From an uncultured Mycoplasmatota bacterium (GTDB taxonomy: Bacteria; Bacillota_I; Bacilli_A; RF39; UBA660): a stretch of 64,000 nucleotides of DNA. The stretch covers positions 44,575-108,574 of the forward strand of contig URLV01000001.1 of NCBI GenBank assembly GCA_900548725.1. Reading direction: 5' to 3'. Shown here piece after piece: positions 52,227-60,048 of this stretch (positions within the stretch are counted from its first letter, which is position 1; every line of letters begins with the position of its first letter). The position numbers and the translations under genes are program-made. Under the pieces are notes generated by a model. It was not told the origin of the DNA, did no database searches, and saw only the letters and a program-made list of their open reading frames with translations.

Positions 52227-54137
52227 TTAATTTACAGGCTCAGTACCTTTCAAGAAATAAAATAAACTACCTTTACTATCACTAGTATACTTACCACTAA
52301 CAGGGTCTAATATAACAGCATCAACGTTTTGTGGCTTAGTATACCATCTTTCTTCTTTATCTTTTAAACTAGCCTCCACAGTATCAGCCCATATAGTTTT
52401 ACTAATTTTAGAATAATTTGCTTCAACTTCCTTATTATTATCATTACCAGTCCATACCATCATTAATATATCTGGATTATAACCAATTAACCAATAATCA
52501 TTATTAGTTGAACCACTTTTAATAGCATATTTTTTTGTTAACTTATCACTTATAGATAACGCAGTAGGAGAGTTATAACTAATAAATTTAGAATTATAAG
52601 AATTATTCATCATTTCATTTAATATATATAAAGAATTCGTATTTAAAACTAATTCTCTTTTTTGTTTATGTTTATATAAAACATTCCCCTGTAAATCTTC
52701 AACTCTATCTATTAAATAAACGTCACCCTTATATCCGCCACTAGCTAACGTATTATAAGCAACGGCATAATCTAACATATTTATTTCTTTACTGCCAAGT
52801 GCTAAAGATGGTATAGGTTCTAATTTAGTTTTTAAACCAACAGTTTTCATAGTATCAACTAACTTATCTTCACCCAAAAATAGATGAGTTTTAACAGCAT
52901 ATATATTATCACTATACGCAAGTGCTGCAGCCATAGTAATATCTCCATTAGCATACTTATTAGCATAATTAGTAGGACTATATGTTTTATTATTAGAAAA
53001 CACAAAATCAGTTTTTTCACTAGTAAAAGTAGAAGAACTAGTCATATTATTTTCTAACGCAGTGTAATATAGAAAAGGCTTTATAGTAGAACCAACTTGT
53101 CTTTTAGATTTAACAACTCTATTAAATTGACTTTTCTTATAATCTTTACCACCTGCCAACGCTCTAATCTTACCAGTATCAGGTTCAATAATAACACTAG
53201 CAACCTCAACATCATCATTAGTCATATTTTCAACAATAGATTTATCCAAATTACTTTGTATATCCATATCTAAATTAGTATAAACTTTTAGACCACCAGA
53301 ATCTATTAAACTATCAGGAATACCATTTAAACTTTTTAACTCATCCATAACAGCATCTTGATAATACATTAAAGTTTGTAAATTATTTAAATCACTTTTA
53401 GCATAAATATCTAACTTATTTTTAAACAAATTATCATAAGTCTTTTTATCTATTTTACCATTATTAAGCATACATTCAGCAACTAGCTTACCTCTTTTAA
53501 TAGCTTTTTCATAGCTACTAACCGGATTATAATTATTAGGCGACTTAGGTATACCAGCTAGTATTATAGCCTCCTCTAAACTAAGTTCACTAGGTTTTTT
53601 ATTAAAATAATACTTACTAGCATCACTTATACCATAACATCCTTGCCCGAAATTAATAGTATTAATATATCCTTGTAATATATCATCTTTACTATAATGT
53701 GTTTCCAACTTCAAAGTTAAAAATGCTTCCTGTATCTTTCTCTCCCAAGTTTTATCAAAATCTAAATACATATTCTTTACATACTGTTGACTTATAGTAC
53801 TACCACCTTGTGATATATAACCATTCTTAAAATTAGTATATAAAGACTTAGCAATACGCAAATAATCAAATCCCATATGCTTGTAAAAATATTTATCTTC
53901 AGTACTAATAATAGCATCTAAAAAATAAGGACTAACATTTTCTATATCTACCCATTCACTATTACCACTACCCAAATAAACTAATTTTTCATCTTTATCA
54001 TATATATAAAATGAGTTGCTAGTTTTAATATCTATACCATCACTTAAATAAGCATAAGCATATAGTAATGACATAGAAACAACAAATGTTATAAATAAAA
54101 ATACAAATATTTTAAAAGTAAATTTAATATGTTTCAT
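52227..54137 (-). CDS. class A penicillin-binding protein (PBP1A type)
   Basis: The 636-residue bifunctional enzyme has an N-terminal membrane anchor, a GT51 glycosyltransferase (AIISTEDKYFYKHMGFDYLR with catalytic Glu, GGSTISQQYVKNMYL, KILEL-type region EAFLTLKLETHYSKDDILQG) and a transpeptidase domain with RQVGSTIKPFLYY (SxxK), YSDN and the KSGS box (AIKSGSTNNDYWLIGY). It polymerises and cross-links peptidoglycan outside the membrane. The KTG box reads KSG, a known variant. It is oriented against the right-arm trend. Confidence 0.94.
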   Translation of the reverse strand: MKHIKFTFKIFVFLFITFVVSMSLLYAYAYLSDGIDIKTSNSFYIYDKDEKLVYLGSGNSEWVDIENVSPYFLDAIISTEDKYFYKHMGFDYLRIAKSLYTNFKNGYISQGGSTISQQYVKNMYLDFDKTWERKIQEAFLTLKLETHYSKDDILQGYINTINFGQGCYGISDASKYYFNKKPSELSLEEAIILAGIPKSPNNYNPVSSYEKAIKRGKLVAECMLNNGKIDKKTYDNLFKNKLDIYAKSDLNNLQTLMYYQDAVMDELKSLNGIPDSLIDSGGLKVYTNLDMDIQSNLDKSIVENMTNDDVEVASVIIEPDTGKIRALAGGKDYKKSQFNRVVKSKRQVGSTIKPFLYYTALENNMTSSSTFTSEKTDFVFSNNKTYSPTNYANKYANGDITMAAALAYSDNIYAVKTHLFLGEDKLVDTMKTVGLKTKLEPIPSLALGSKEINMLDYAVAYNTLASGGYKGDVYLIDRVEDLQGNVLYKHKQKRELVLNTNSLYILNEMMNNSYNSKFISYNSPTALSISDKLTKKYAIKSGSTNNDYWLIGYNPDILMMVWTGNDNNKEVEANYSKISKTIWADTVEASLKDKEERWYTKPQNVDAVILDPVSGKYTSDSKGSLFYFLKGTEPVN

Positions 54138-54233
54138 ATTTCCACCTAAAAATATTATGTAAAAAAAAATATAATTTATAAGTGATATTTAATAAATAAT
54201 ATGATAAAATTATACCCAAAGGAAAAGATATAT

Positions 54234-54578
54234 ATGAATAAATTAAATTTTATATTAAAAAAAGATAATAATATTATAATAAATGAAAATGATATTAAAT
54301 GTATTAATCAAAATAATAAATTAATATTTAAGTTAGATGGTATAAAATATATATTTAATAATAATATATTAATTAAAGAAACAGATAATGAATTAATAGA
54401 ATTAGATTTTAATAAAGAACAATGTAATATATTTTTAAAAGAGTATAATAATAATTTATTAGTTAATATGTCTTTATTAAATATTGAAAATAAAGATAAT
54501 TTTATAGAAATTAAGTATAAAATAGAAACAGAAGAAAATTGTATTAATATAATAAGAATGGAATATATAAAAAAATAG
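54234..54578 (+). CDS. small beta-rich protein, possibly DUF1934/YwiB
   Basis: The 114-residue protein alternates short polar strands (KLNFILKKDNNIIINENDIK, LIFKLDGIKYIFNNNILIKE, FIEIKYKIETEENCINIIRM) as in the calycin-like DUF1934 family. YwiB lies near rpoE in other Firmicutes, and rpoE is the next gene here. Similarity is weak because of extreme Asn/Ile/Lys bias. The ATG at 54234 follows AAAGGAAAAG. Confidence 0.5.
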   Translation: MNKLNFILKKDNNIIINENDIKCINQNNKLIFKLDGIKYIFNNNILIKETDNELIELDFNKEQCNIFLKEYNNNLLVNMSLLNIENKDNFIEIKYKIETEENCINIIRMEYIKK

Positions 54579-54654
54579 TTGACAATCATATGTATTATGA
54601 TATAATTCTATTTGTTTTAAATACATAAATGTATTTAGTTATGGAGGAAATAAT

Positions 54655-55089
54655 ATGAAATCATTAAATTTAAGTGAAGAAGAATTATTAAGTATGTCTT
54701 ATGATGATGTTGCTTATAAGGTATTAGAACATAGAGAAAAGAAAATGAAAATTCAAGATTTATTCAAAGAAGTTATTAGAATTATGAATTTACCTGAAAG
54801 TGCTTTTGAAGATCATTTAGCAGATTTCTTTGAATTATTATCTACTGATAAAAGATTTATTATGTTAGAAAAAGGTTATTGGGATTTAAAAATTAATCAT
54901 AAAACTAAATTAATTATAGATGAAGATGATGATGAAGAAGAAGTAATCGAAGACAGAGATGTTGAAGAAGAGGAAGAAAAAGAAGAAGAAATTAATTATG
55001 ATGAAGAAATAATTGATGACGATGAAACAGAAGATGATTTAAAAGATTTAGTTGTAATGGATGAATCAGAAGAAAACGAAATAGTTTAA
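54655..55089 (+). CDS. rpoE: RNA polymerase delta subunit
   Basis: The 144-residue protein has the HARE-HTH domain (MSYDDVAYKVLEHREKKMKI, DLFKEVIRIMNLPESAFEDH, LLSTDKRFIMLEKGYWDLK) followed by an acidic tail of about 50 residues almost wholly Glu/Asp, both features of delta. Delta increases promoter selectivity and RNA polymerase recycling in Gram-positives. Confidence 0.95.
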   Translation: MKSLNLSEEELLSMSYDDVAYKVLEHREKKMKIQDLFKEVIRIMNLPESAFEDHLADFFELLSTDKRFIMLEKGYWDLKINHKTKLIIDEDDDEEEVIEDRDVEEEEEKEEEINYDEEIIDDDETEDDLKDLVVMDESEENEIV

Positions 55090-55104
55090 TAGGAGGTAAA
55101 ACTC

Positions 55105-56160
55105 ATGATAGAAAGATTAGAATTAATTAAAGCAAGATATAATGAACTAGAGAGTGAATTACAAAATCCAGAAATAATGAGTGATTACAGTATGTTAAAA
55201 AAACTTTCTAAAGAACATAGTGATTTAGAAATAACTGTAAAAAAATATGAAGAACTAATTAAAACAGAAGAAGAAATTAAAGGATTAAAAGAAATGTCTA
55301 ACGACCAAGAAATGGCAGATTTAGTTAGTGAAGAATTGGAAAATAATGAAATTAAAAAAGAAAATCTTGTTAAAGAGTTAGAATTATTATTAATACCGAA
55401 AGATGAAAATGATGGTAAAAATATAATAATGGAAATTAGAGGAGCAGCTGGAGGAGACGAAGCAAATATATTTGCAGGAGATTTATTCAGAATGTACTCA
55501 AAGTATGCAGAAAAAAATGGTTGGAAAATTGAAATATCAAATGAGGAACCAGGTACAAGTGGCGGTTATTCACAAATAGAATTTAGTGTAAAAGGAGAAA
55601 ACGTTTACTCTAAATTAAAATGGGAAAGTGGTTCACATAGAGTACAAAGAGTACCAGCAACTGAAACACAAGGTAGAGTTCATACATCAACTGCAACTGT
55701 ATTAGTAATGCCAGAACCAGATGACATAGATTTTGAACTAGACATGAATGAAGTAAGAGTAGATATTACTAGAAGTAGTGGATGTGGAGGACAAGGAGTA
55801 AATACAACAGATTCAGCAGTAAGATTAACACATATTCCTACAGGAATTATAGTTTATTCACAAACAGAAAGAAGTCAAATAAAAAATAAAGAAATTGCAA
55901 TAAAAATATTAAAAGCAAGATTATATGATAAAATGCTACAAGAACAATTAGAAGAAGAAGGAAAAGAAAGACGTAGTAAGATTGGTACTGGGGATAGGTC
56001 AGAAAAGATTAGAACATATAATTATCCACAAAATAGAGTCACAGACCATAGAATAAATTTTTCAGTAATGAATTTAGATAAAGTTATGGAAGGTAACTTA
56101 GACGAAATAATAAATGCATTAATTACTGAAGACCAAAGAATGAAGTTAGAAGGTAAATAA
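55105..56160 (+). CDS. prfA: peptide chain release factor 1
   Basis: The 351-residue RF1 has the GGQ loop SSGCGGQGVNTTDSAVRLTH and the stop-codon motif region PGTSGGYSQIEF with the anticodon-like tripeptide in the expected region, plus RGAAGGDEANIFAGDLFRMY. It terminates at UAA and UAG. Its stop overlaps the prmC start by one base. Confidence 0.97.
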   Translation: MIERLELIKARYNELESELQNPEIMSDYSMLKKLSKEHSDLEITVKKYEELIKTEEEIKGLKEMSNDQEMADLVSEELENNEIKKENLVKELELLLIPKDENDGKNIIMEIRGAAGGDEANIFAGDLFRMYSKYAEKNGWKIEISNEEPGTSGGYSQIEFSVKGENVYSKLKWESGSHRVQRVPATETQGRVHTSTATVLVMPEPDDIDFELDMNEVRVDITRSSGCGGQGVNTTDSAVRLTHIPTGIIVYSQTERSQIKNKEIAIKILKARLYDKMLQEQLEEEGKERRSKIGTGDRSEKIRTYNYPQNRVTDHRINFSVMNLDKVMEGNLDEIINALITEDQRMKLEGK

Positions 56161-56891
56161 TGGAAAAACCTGAGAGTATTACTACAAATGATTGGAAACT
56201 CTTAAAAGCAAAGTATAAAAATCTAAACAAAGTAGTAAAAAAATTAAATAAAAATTATCCAGTACAATATTTAATTGGAAACGTAAACTTCTACGGATAC
56301 AATATAAATGTAAATAAACATGTATTAATACCTCGTTTTGAAACAGAAACTCTAGTAGAAAAAACAATAGAATACATTAAAAAATTAAAATTAGAAAATG
56401 GTTCTCTAATAGATTTAGGAACTGGTTCAGGATGTATAAGTATAGTATTAAAAAAGGAATTAGAAACTTTAAATATAACTGGGTTAGATATATCAAACAA
56501 AGCATTAAAACTTGCTAGAAAAAATGCAAAAAATAATAAAGCAGATATAAATTTCATAAAAGAAAATATATTTAAATTTAAGCCAGTAAACAAATATGAT
56601 ATATTAATATCTAATCCACCCTATATAACAGAAGATGATGAAATATCTCCAAACATAAAATATGAACCTAAAAAAGCTATATTTACAAATGATGGATTAA
56701 AATACTATAGACATATCATGAGTACATGTACTAATTATCTTAATAAAAAAAATCTTATAGCATTTGAAATAGGAGATAAACAAGGAAAAGATTTAAAAAA
56801 ACTAGCAAAAGATTTCTTTCCTAAAGCAAAAATAAAATTAGAACGCGATTTATCTGGAAGAGATAGATACTTATTTATAATAAATGAATAA
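56160..56891 (+). CDS. prmC: release factor glutamine methyltransferase
   Basis: The 243-residue methyltransferase has PVQYLIGNVNFYGYNINVNK, LIPRFETETLVEKTIEYIKK, the SAM motif LIDLGTGSGCISIVL and the catalytic ILISNPPYITEDD. It methylates the GGQ glutamine of RF1 and RF2. It is coupled to prfA. Confidence 0.95.
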   Translation: MEKPESITTNDWKLLKAKYKNLNKVVKKLNKNYPVQYLIGNVNFYGYNINVNKHVLIPRFETETLVEKTIEYIKKLKLENGSLIDLGTGSGCISIVLKKELETLNITGLDISNKALKLARKNAKNNKADINFIKENIFKFKPVNKYDILISNPPYITEDDEISPNIKYEPKKAIFTNDGLKYYRHIMSTCTNYLNKKNLIAFEIGDKQGKDLKKLAKDFFPKAKIKLERDLSGRDRYLFIINE

Positions 56892-56897
56892 AATAAT

Positions 56898-56936
56898 AAA
56901 ACACAACCCATATAATTATTGAAAGGTTGTGTTTTT
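56898..56936 (+). terminator. hairpin overlapping the spoIIR ribosome site
   Basis: AAAACACAACC (56898-56908) and GGTTGTGTTTTT (56925-56936) form a strong stem with a T-run. The GAAAGG that would serve as the spoIIR ribosome site lies at the loop and start of the 3' arm, and the spoIIR ATG follows three bases after the hairpin. It may end prmC transcription or mask spoIIR translation. Confidence 0.7.
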
Positions 56937-56938
56937 AA

Positions 56939-57451
56939 ATGAAAAAAGCATTAATTATAATATCAATAATAATAACAATTTTAGTTTATAATAAAGAGTA
57001 TGATAAAATGCTAATTCCAGAAAATTCTATTAGAATAAGAGTAATAGCAAACAGTAATAATATAGAAGACCAAGTATTAAAATTAAAAGTAAAAGAAAAA
57101 GTAGAATCCAAGTTATATGAAAAGTTAGATAACACAAAAGACATAAATATAGCAAGAAACAAAATAAAATCTACTTTACCAGAAATAGATAACATAGTTA
57201 GTACAACAACTAATTCAAATAATTATAATATAAAATATGGAAATAATTATTTTCCACAAAAAGAATTAAATGGAATATACTACGAAGAAGGAAACTATGA
57301 ATCATTAGTAATAAATCTAGGTGAAGGAAAAGGAAATAATTGGTGGTGTGTATTATTTCCACCATTATGTATGATAGATACAAAAGAAAACAATACAGAT
57401 AAAGTAGAATACAAATCAAAAGTTTTAGAAATATTAAACGACTATAAATAA
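56939..57451 (+). CDS. spoIIR: stage II sporulation protein R
   Basis: The 170-residue protein has an N-terminal signal or membrane segment (ALIIISIIITILVY) and the SpoIIR core: SIRIRVIANSNNIEDQVLKL, YFPQKELNGIYYEEGNYESL, VINLGEGKGNNWWCVLFPPL and CMID. It is secreted from the forespore to trigger SpoIIGA-dependent sigma-E activation in the mother cell. The gene position after prmC resembles Bacillus (prfA-prmC-ywkF-spoIIR). Confidence 0.93.
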   Translation: MKKALIIISIIITILVYNKEYDKMLIPENSIRIRVIANSNNIEDQVLKLKVKEKVESKLYEKLDNTKDINIARNKIKSTLPEIDNIVSTTTNSNNYNIKYGNNYFPQKELNGIYYEEGNYESLVINLGEGKGNNWWCVLFPPLCMIDTKENNTDKVEYKSKVLEILNDYK

Positions 57452-57478
57452 TAATATTTAGTATGGAGGCATTAAAAT

Positions 57479-58021
57479 ATGAAACAATTGCTATTATTAT
57501 TAATTATAGGAGTATCATTAAGTGTAGATGCATTTAGCGTATCAACAGTAATAGGATTAACAAATCCATCTGTAAAAAAATGTACTATAACTAGTATAGC
57601 AGTAGGTATATTTCACTTTTTTATGCCATTATTAGGTGTATTTTTATCAAATATTATAAATAATATAGTTAACATAAACACAAATATATTATTAGGTTTA
57701 ATACTACTTTTAATATCATTACAGATGTTTATAGAATATGTTAAGCCTACAGAAAAAGAAATATCTCTAACAAAAACAGGAATATTTCTTTTTGCCTTTG
57801 GAGTATCATTAGATAGTTTTAGTATAGGATTAGGTTTAAAAGCAATAACAAATAATTTAATATTATCAAGTACAATATTTATGATATGTAGTTTTTCATT
57901 TACATTCTTAGGATTAACTTTAGGAAAATACATCAATAAAATATTAAAAACATATTCTTATCTCTTAGGAACTATATTACTTTTTATATTAGGATTATGC
58001 TTTTTATGTAAAGGTTTATAA
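57479..58021 (+). CDS. MntP/YtaF-family membrane protein
   Basis: The 180-residue protein has six membrane helices with the duplicated acidic motifs LSVDAFSVSTVIGL near residue 16 and FGVSLDSFSIGLGLK near 107, as in Mn-efflux MntP and sporulation protein YtaF. The two Asp residues are the metal-site residues of the family. The adjacent spoIIR suggests either YtaF or a neighbour of the prfA cluster (ywlD/mntP lies beside spoIIR-type genes in Bacillus). Confidence 0.75.
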   Translation: MKQLLLLLIIGVSLSVDAFSVSTVIGLTNPSVKKCTITSIAVGIFHFFMPLLGVFLSNIINNIVNINTNILLGLILLLISLQMFIEYVKPTEKEISLTKTGIFLFAFGVSLDSFSIGLGLKAITNNLILSSTIFMICSFSFTFLGLTLGKYINKILKTYSYLLGTILLFILGLCFLCKGL

Positions 58022-58066
58022 ATAATATTTGATAATATTTAATTTATAAACTATAATTTAATTAGA

Positions 58067-58096
58067 AATGTGGAAATGTATTTAGTTATCCACATT
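58067..58096 (+). promoter_or_regulatory. hairpin with DnaA-box-like arms in the murA leader
   Basis: AATGTGGA (58067-58074) pairs with TCCACATT (58089-58096). The arms contain TGTGGAAAT (reverse complement of an oriC box) and TTATCCACA (58086-58094), the perfect DnaA box. No T-run follows; the murA ribosome site begins five bases downstream. Confidence 0.5.
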
Positions 58097-58114
58097 AACT
58101 TAGGAGTTGATAGT

Positions 58115-59368
58115 TTGAAAAAATTAATTATAAACGGAGGTAATTTACTTACAGGAACAATAAAAATTGGCGGTGCAAAAAATAGTGTAGTTGCATTATT
58201 GCCAGCAGCAGTACTTACTAATAGTATTTGTAAAATATATAATGTACCAAATATTAGTGACGTACATAAAATTATTGAAATGTTAGAACTTTTAGGTTCT
58301 AAAGTTGATTATACTGGTGATGAAATTACAATAGATAATAAAAATGTTAAAAATACGGAAATAACTAAAGAATATGCTTCAACAATACGTGCATCATATT
58401 ATTTTATGGGAGCGTTATTAAGTAAATATGGAGAAGCAAAAATATCTTATCCAGGAGGATGTGTTATAGGTTCGCGTCCAATAGATTTACATATTGCTGC
58501 ATTTGAAAAAATGGGAGCAACAGTAGAAATAGACGATACTACATATACTTTAAAAGCAAAAAATCTACATGGTGCAGATATATACTTAGATTTTGCTAGC
58601 GTTGGTGCTACTGTAAATATTATGTTAGCAGCAGTACTTGCAAAAGGTACAACACATATTTGGAATGCTGCAAAAGAGCCAGAAATAGTAAATGTTGCAT
58701 CATTCTTAAATTCAATGGGAGCACGAATCTCTGGAGTAGGTACTAGTTCAATAACTATAGAAGGTGTAGAAGAATTAAATAACGGAATTGTAGAAGTTAT
58801 ACCAGATAGAATAGAAACCGGAACTTATTTAATGATAGGAATATTATTAGGTAAAGATTTAATAATAGATGGAGTAATTAAAGAACATTTAGAATCTGTT
58901 ATAACTAAATTAAGAGAAACTGGAGCACAATTTACTATAAAAGATTCAAAGATATATGTTAGTCGTACAGAAAATTTAAAAGCAGTAAACGTAAAAACAT
59001 TAGTTTACCCAGGATTTCCAACTGACTTAGGACAACCAATGTCAACATTACTAACACAATGCGAAGGTGAATCATTATTTGAAGAAACAATTTATGAAAA
59101 TAGAATGAGACACATTAAACATCTAAATGCAATGGGAGCAAGCATAAGACAATTTGAAAAAACAGCAATTATAAAAGGAAAAACCCATCTTGTAGGAAGA
59201 AAAGTAGTTGCAACAGATTTAAGAGCAGGTGCTTCAATGATGGTAGCAGGAATGATTGCAAAAGGAACAACAACAATAACAAATATAGAACATATTTTAA
59301 GAGGATATGAAAATATAGTAGATAAATTATCAAATGTTGGAGCAGACATAAAATTAATAGATGAATAG
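58115..59368 (+). CDS. murA: UDP-GlcNAc 1-carboxyvinyltransferase
   Basis: The 417-residue MurA starts at a TTG at 58115 placed by TAGGAG eight bases upstream; the longer in-frame ATG start has no ribosome site and would translate the hairpin. The family segments are IKIGGAKNSVVALLPAAVLT, SYYFMGALLSKYGEAKISYP (loop residues before PGGCVIGSRPIDLHIAAFEK, where the usual catalytic C of the RPID loop is in GGCVIGSRPID), EIVNVASFLNSMGA, GFPTDLGQPMSTLLTQCEGE and VATDLRAGASMMVAGMIAKG. It makes the first committed precursor of peptidoglycan. Confidence 0.95.
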   Translation: MKKLIINGGNLLTGTIKIGGAKNSVVALLPAAVLTNSICKIYNVPNISDVHKIIEMLELLGSKVDYTGDEITIDNKNVKNTEITKEYASTIRASYYFMGALLSKYGEAKISYPGGCVIGSRPIDLHIAAFEKMGATVEIDDTTYTLKAKNLHGADIYLDFASVGATVNIMLAAVLAKGTTHIWNAAKEPEIVNVASFLNSMGARISGVGTSSITIEGVEELNNGIVEVIPDRIETGTYLMIGILLGKDLIIDGVIKEHLESVITKLRETGAQFTIKDSKIYVSRTENLKAVNVKTLVYPGFPTDLGQPMSTLLTQCEGESLFEETIYENRMRHIKHLNAMGASIRQFEKTAIIKGKTHLVGRKVVATDLRAGASMMVAGMIAKGTTTITNIEHILRGYENIVDKLSNVGADIKLIDE

Positions 59369-59390
59369 TATCATAACCGATACTTTTTCT
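59367..59390 (+). terminator. murA terminator
   Basis: AGTATC and GATACT form a stem around ATAACC, followed by TTTTTCTTT. The hairpin overlaps the murA stop codon. Confidence 0.75.
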
Positions 59391-59407
59391 TTACTATTAT
59401 AAAAAAA

Positions 59408-59454
59408 CGTACAAAATGTACGAAAAAACATATAAAAAACGTACAAAATGTACG
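59408..59454. promoter_or_regulatory. twin palindromes CGTACA-AAA-TGTACG
   Basis: Two identical 15-bp palindromes (59408-59422 and 59440-59454), both flanked by A-runs, are centred 32 bp apart (about three helical turns) and precede the small gene at 59488. Plus-strand RNA would have no T-run after them, so they do not look like terminators for the genes here. Paired operators for a dimeric repressor are the likely reading. Confidence 0.55.
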
Positions 59455-59487
59455 AAAAACACACTTAAGAAGAAAAGGAGACAAATA

Positions 59488-59667
59488 ATGGATGACATAG
59501 ACATAGAAAAACTAAGACAATATTTAATAAATTATTATGGTACAGCAATGATAAATTCATTTCCAACAGCAATGATGGATTTATCAGAAGTAGAAAATGC
59601 TAGCAACGAAAAAGTACTTTCATTAGCATTAAAAAACAACATAAACTTAAATAATTTTAAAAAATAA
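59488..59667 (+). CDS. small conserved-looking protein of unknown function
   Basis: A 59-residue protein MDDIDIEKLRQYLINYYGTA, then MINSFPTAMMDLSEVENASN, then EKVLSLALKNNINLNNFKK. The ATG at 59488 follows AAAAGGAG. It is helical and soluble with regular hydrophobic spacing, unlike random sequence, and is probably a real gene. I do not recognise the family. It follows the twin palindromes. Confidence 0.65.
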   Translation: MDDIDIEKLRQYLINYYGTAMINSFPTAMMDLSEVENASNEKVLSLALKNNINLNNFKK

Positions 59668-59679
59668 CAAAATTCATAC

Positions 59680-59746
59680 TTGCAATATATATTAAATATG
59701 TTATACTATACAAGTAATTAAATTTCTATAACTACTAAGTAGTTAT
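59680..59746 (+). promoter_or_regulatory. rpmE promoter and leader hairpin
   Basis: TTGCAA (59680-59685), 16-bp spacer and extended -10 TG-T-TATACT (59702-59707) drive rpmE. The leader holds the perfect hairpin ATAACTAC-TAA-GTAGTTAT (59728-59746) just before the ribosome site, a position used by L31 autoregulatory leaders in other Firmicutes. Confidence 0.6.
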
Positions 59747-59766
59747 GGCGGAAGGAGATAATGTTT

Positions 59767-59979
59767 ATGAAGAAAGGAATACATCCAGAACAAAAATCAG
59801 TTAAATTTGTTTGTCATTGTGGTAATACATTCGAAGCAATGTCTACTATAGATAAAGATACATATAATGTAGAAGTATGTAGTGCTTGTCATCCACAATA
59901 TACTGGAAAAGCTAGTAGTGCTAAGAGAAGTACTAAGATAGAAAAATTCAACAGTAAATATAATAGAGAAAGTAAATAG
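59767..59979 (+). CDS. rpmE: 50S ribosomal protein L31
   Basis: The 70-residue L31 begins MKKGIHPEQKSVKFVCHCGN and has four cysteines (CHC and CSAC) of the zinc-binding type. The ATG at 59767 is preferred; an ATG six bases upstream is closer to GGAAGGAG. The zinc form implies replacement by a non-zinc L31 elsewhere under zinc limitation, if such a gene exists. Confidence 0.96.
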   Translation: MKKGIHPEQKSVKFVCHCGNTFEAMSTIDKDTYNVEVCSACHPQYTGKASSAKRSTKIEKFNSKYNRESK

Positions 59980-60003
59980 GCTGTAAATTAGTCTATTTTT
60001 TTA
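59974..60003 (+). terminator. rpmE terminator
   Basis: AAATAGGCT and AGTCTATTT form a stem (one G-U), followed by a T-run, at the rpmE stop codon. Confidence 0.65.
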
Positions 60004-60048
60004 CATAATTTTCACAAAAGTATGATAGTATTTAAATTGAGGGATACT

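Noticed and set aside
57479..58021. Mn riboswitch (yybP-ykoY) ahead of the MntP/YtaF-like gene
   Set aside because: Only 27 bases separate it from spoIIR and no riboswitch fold fits there.
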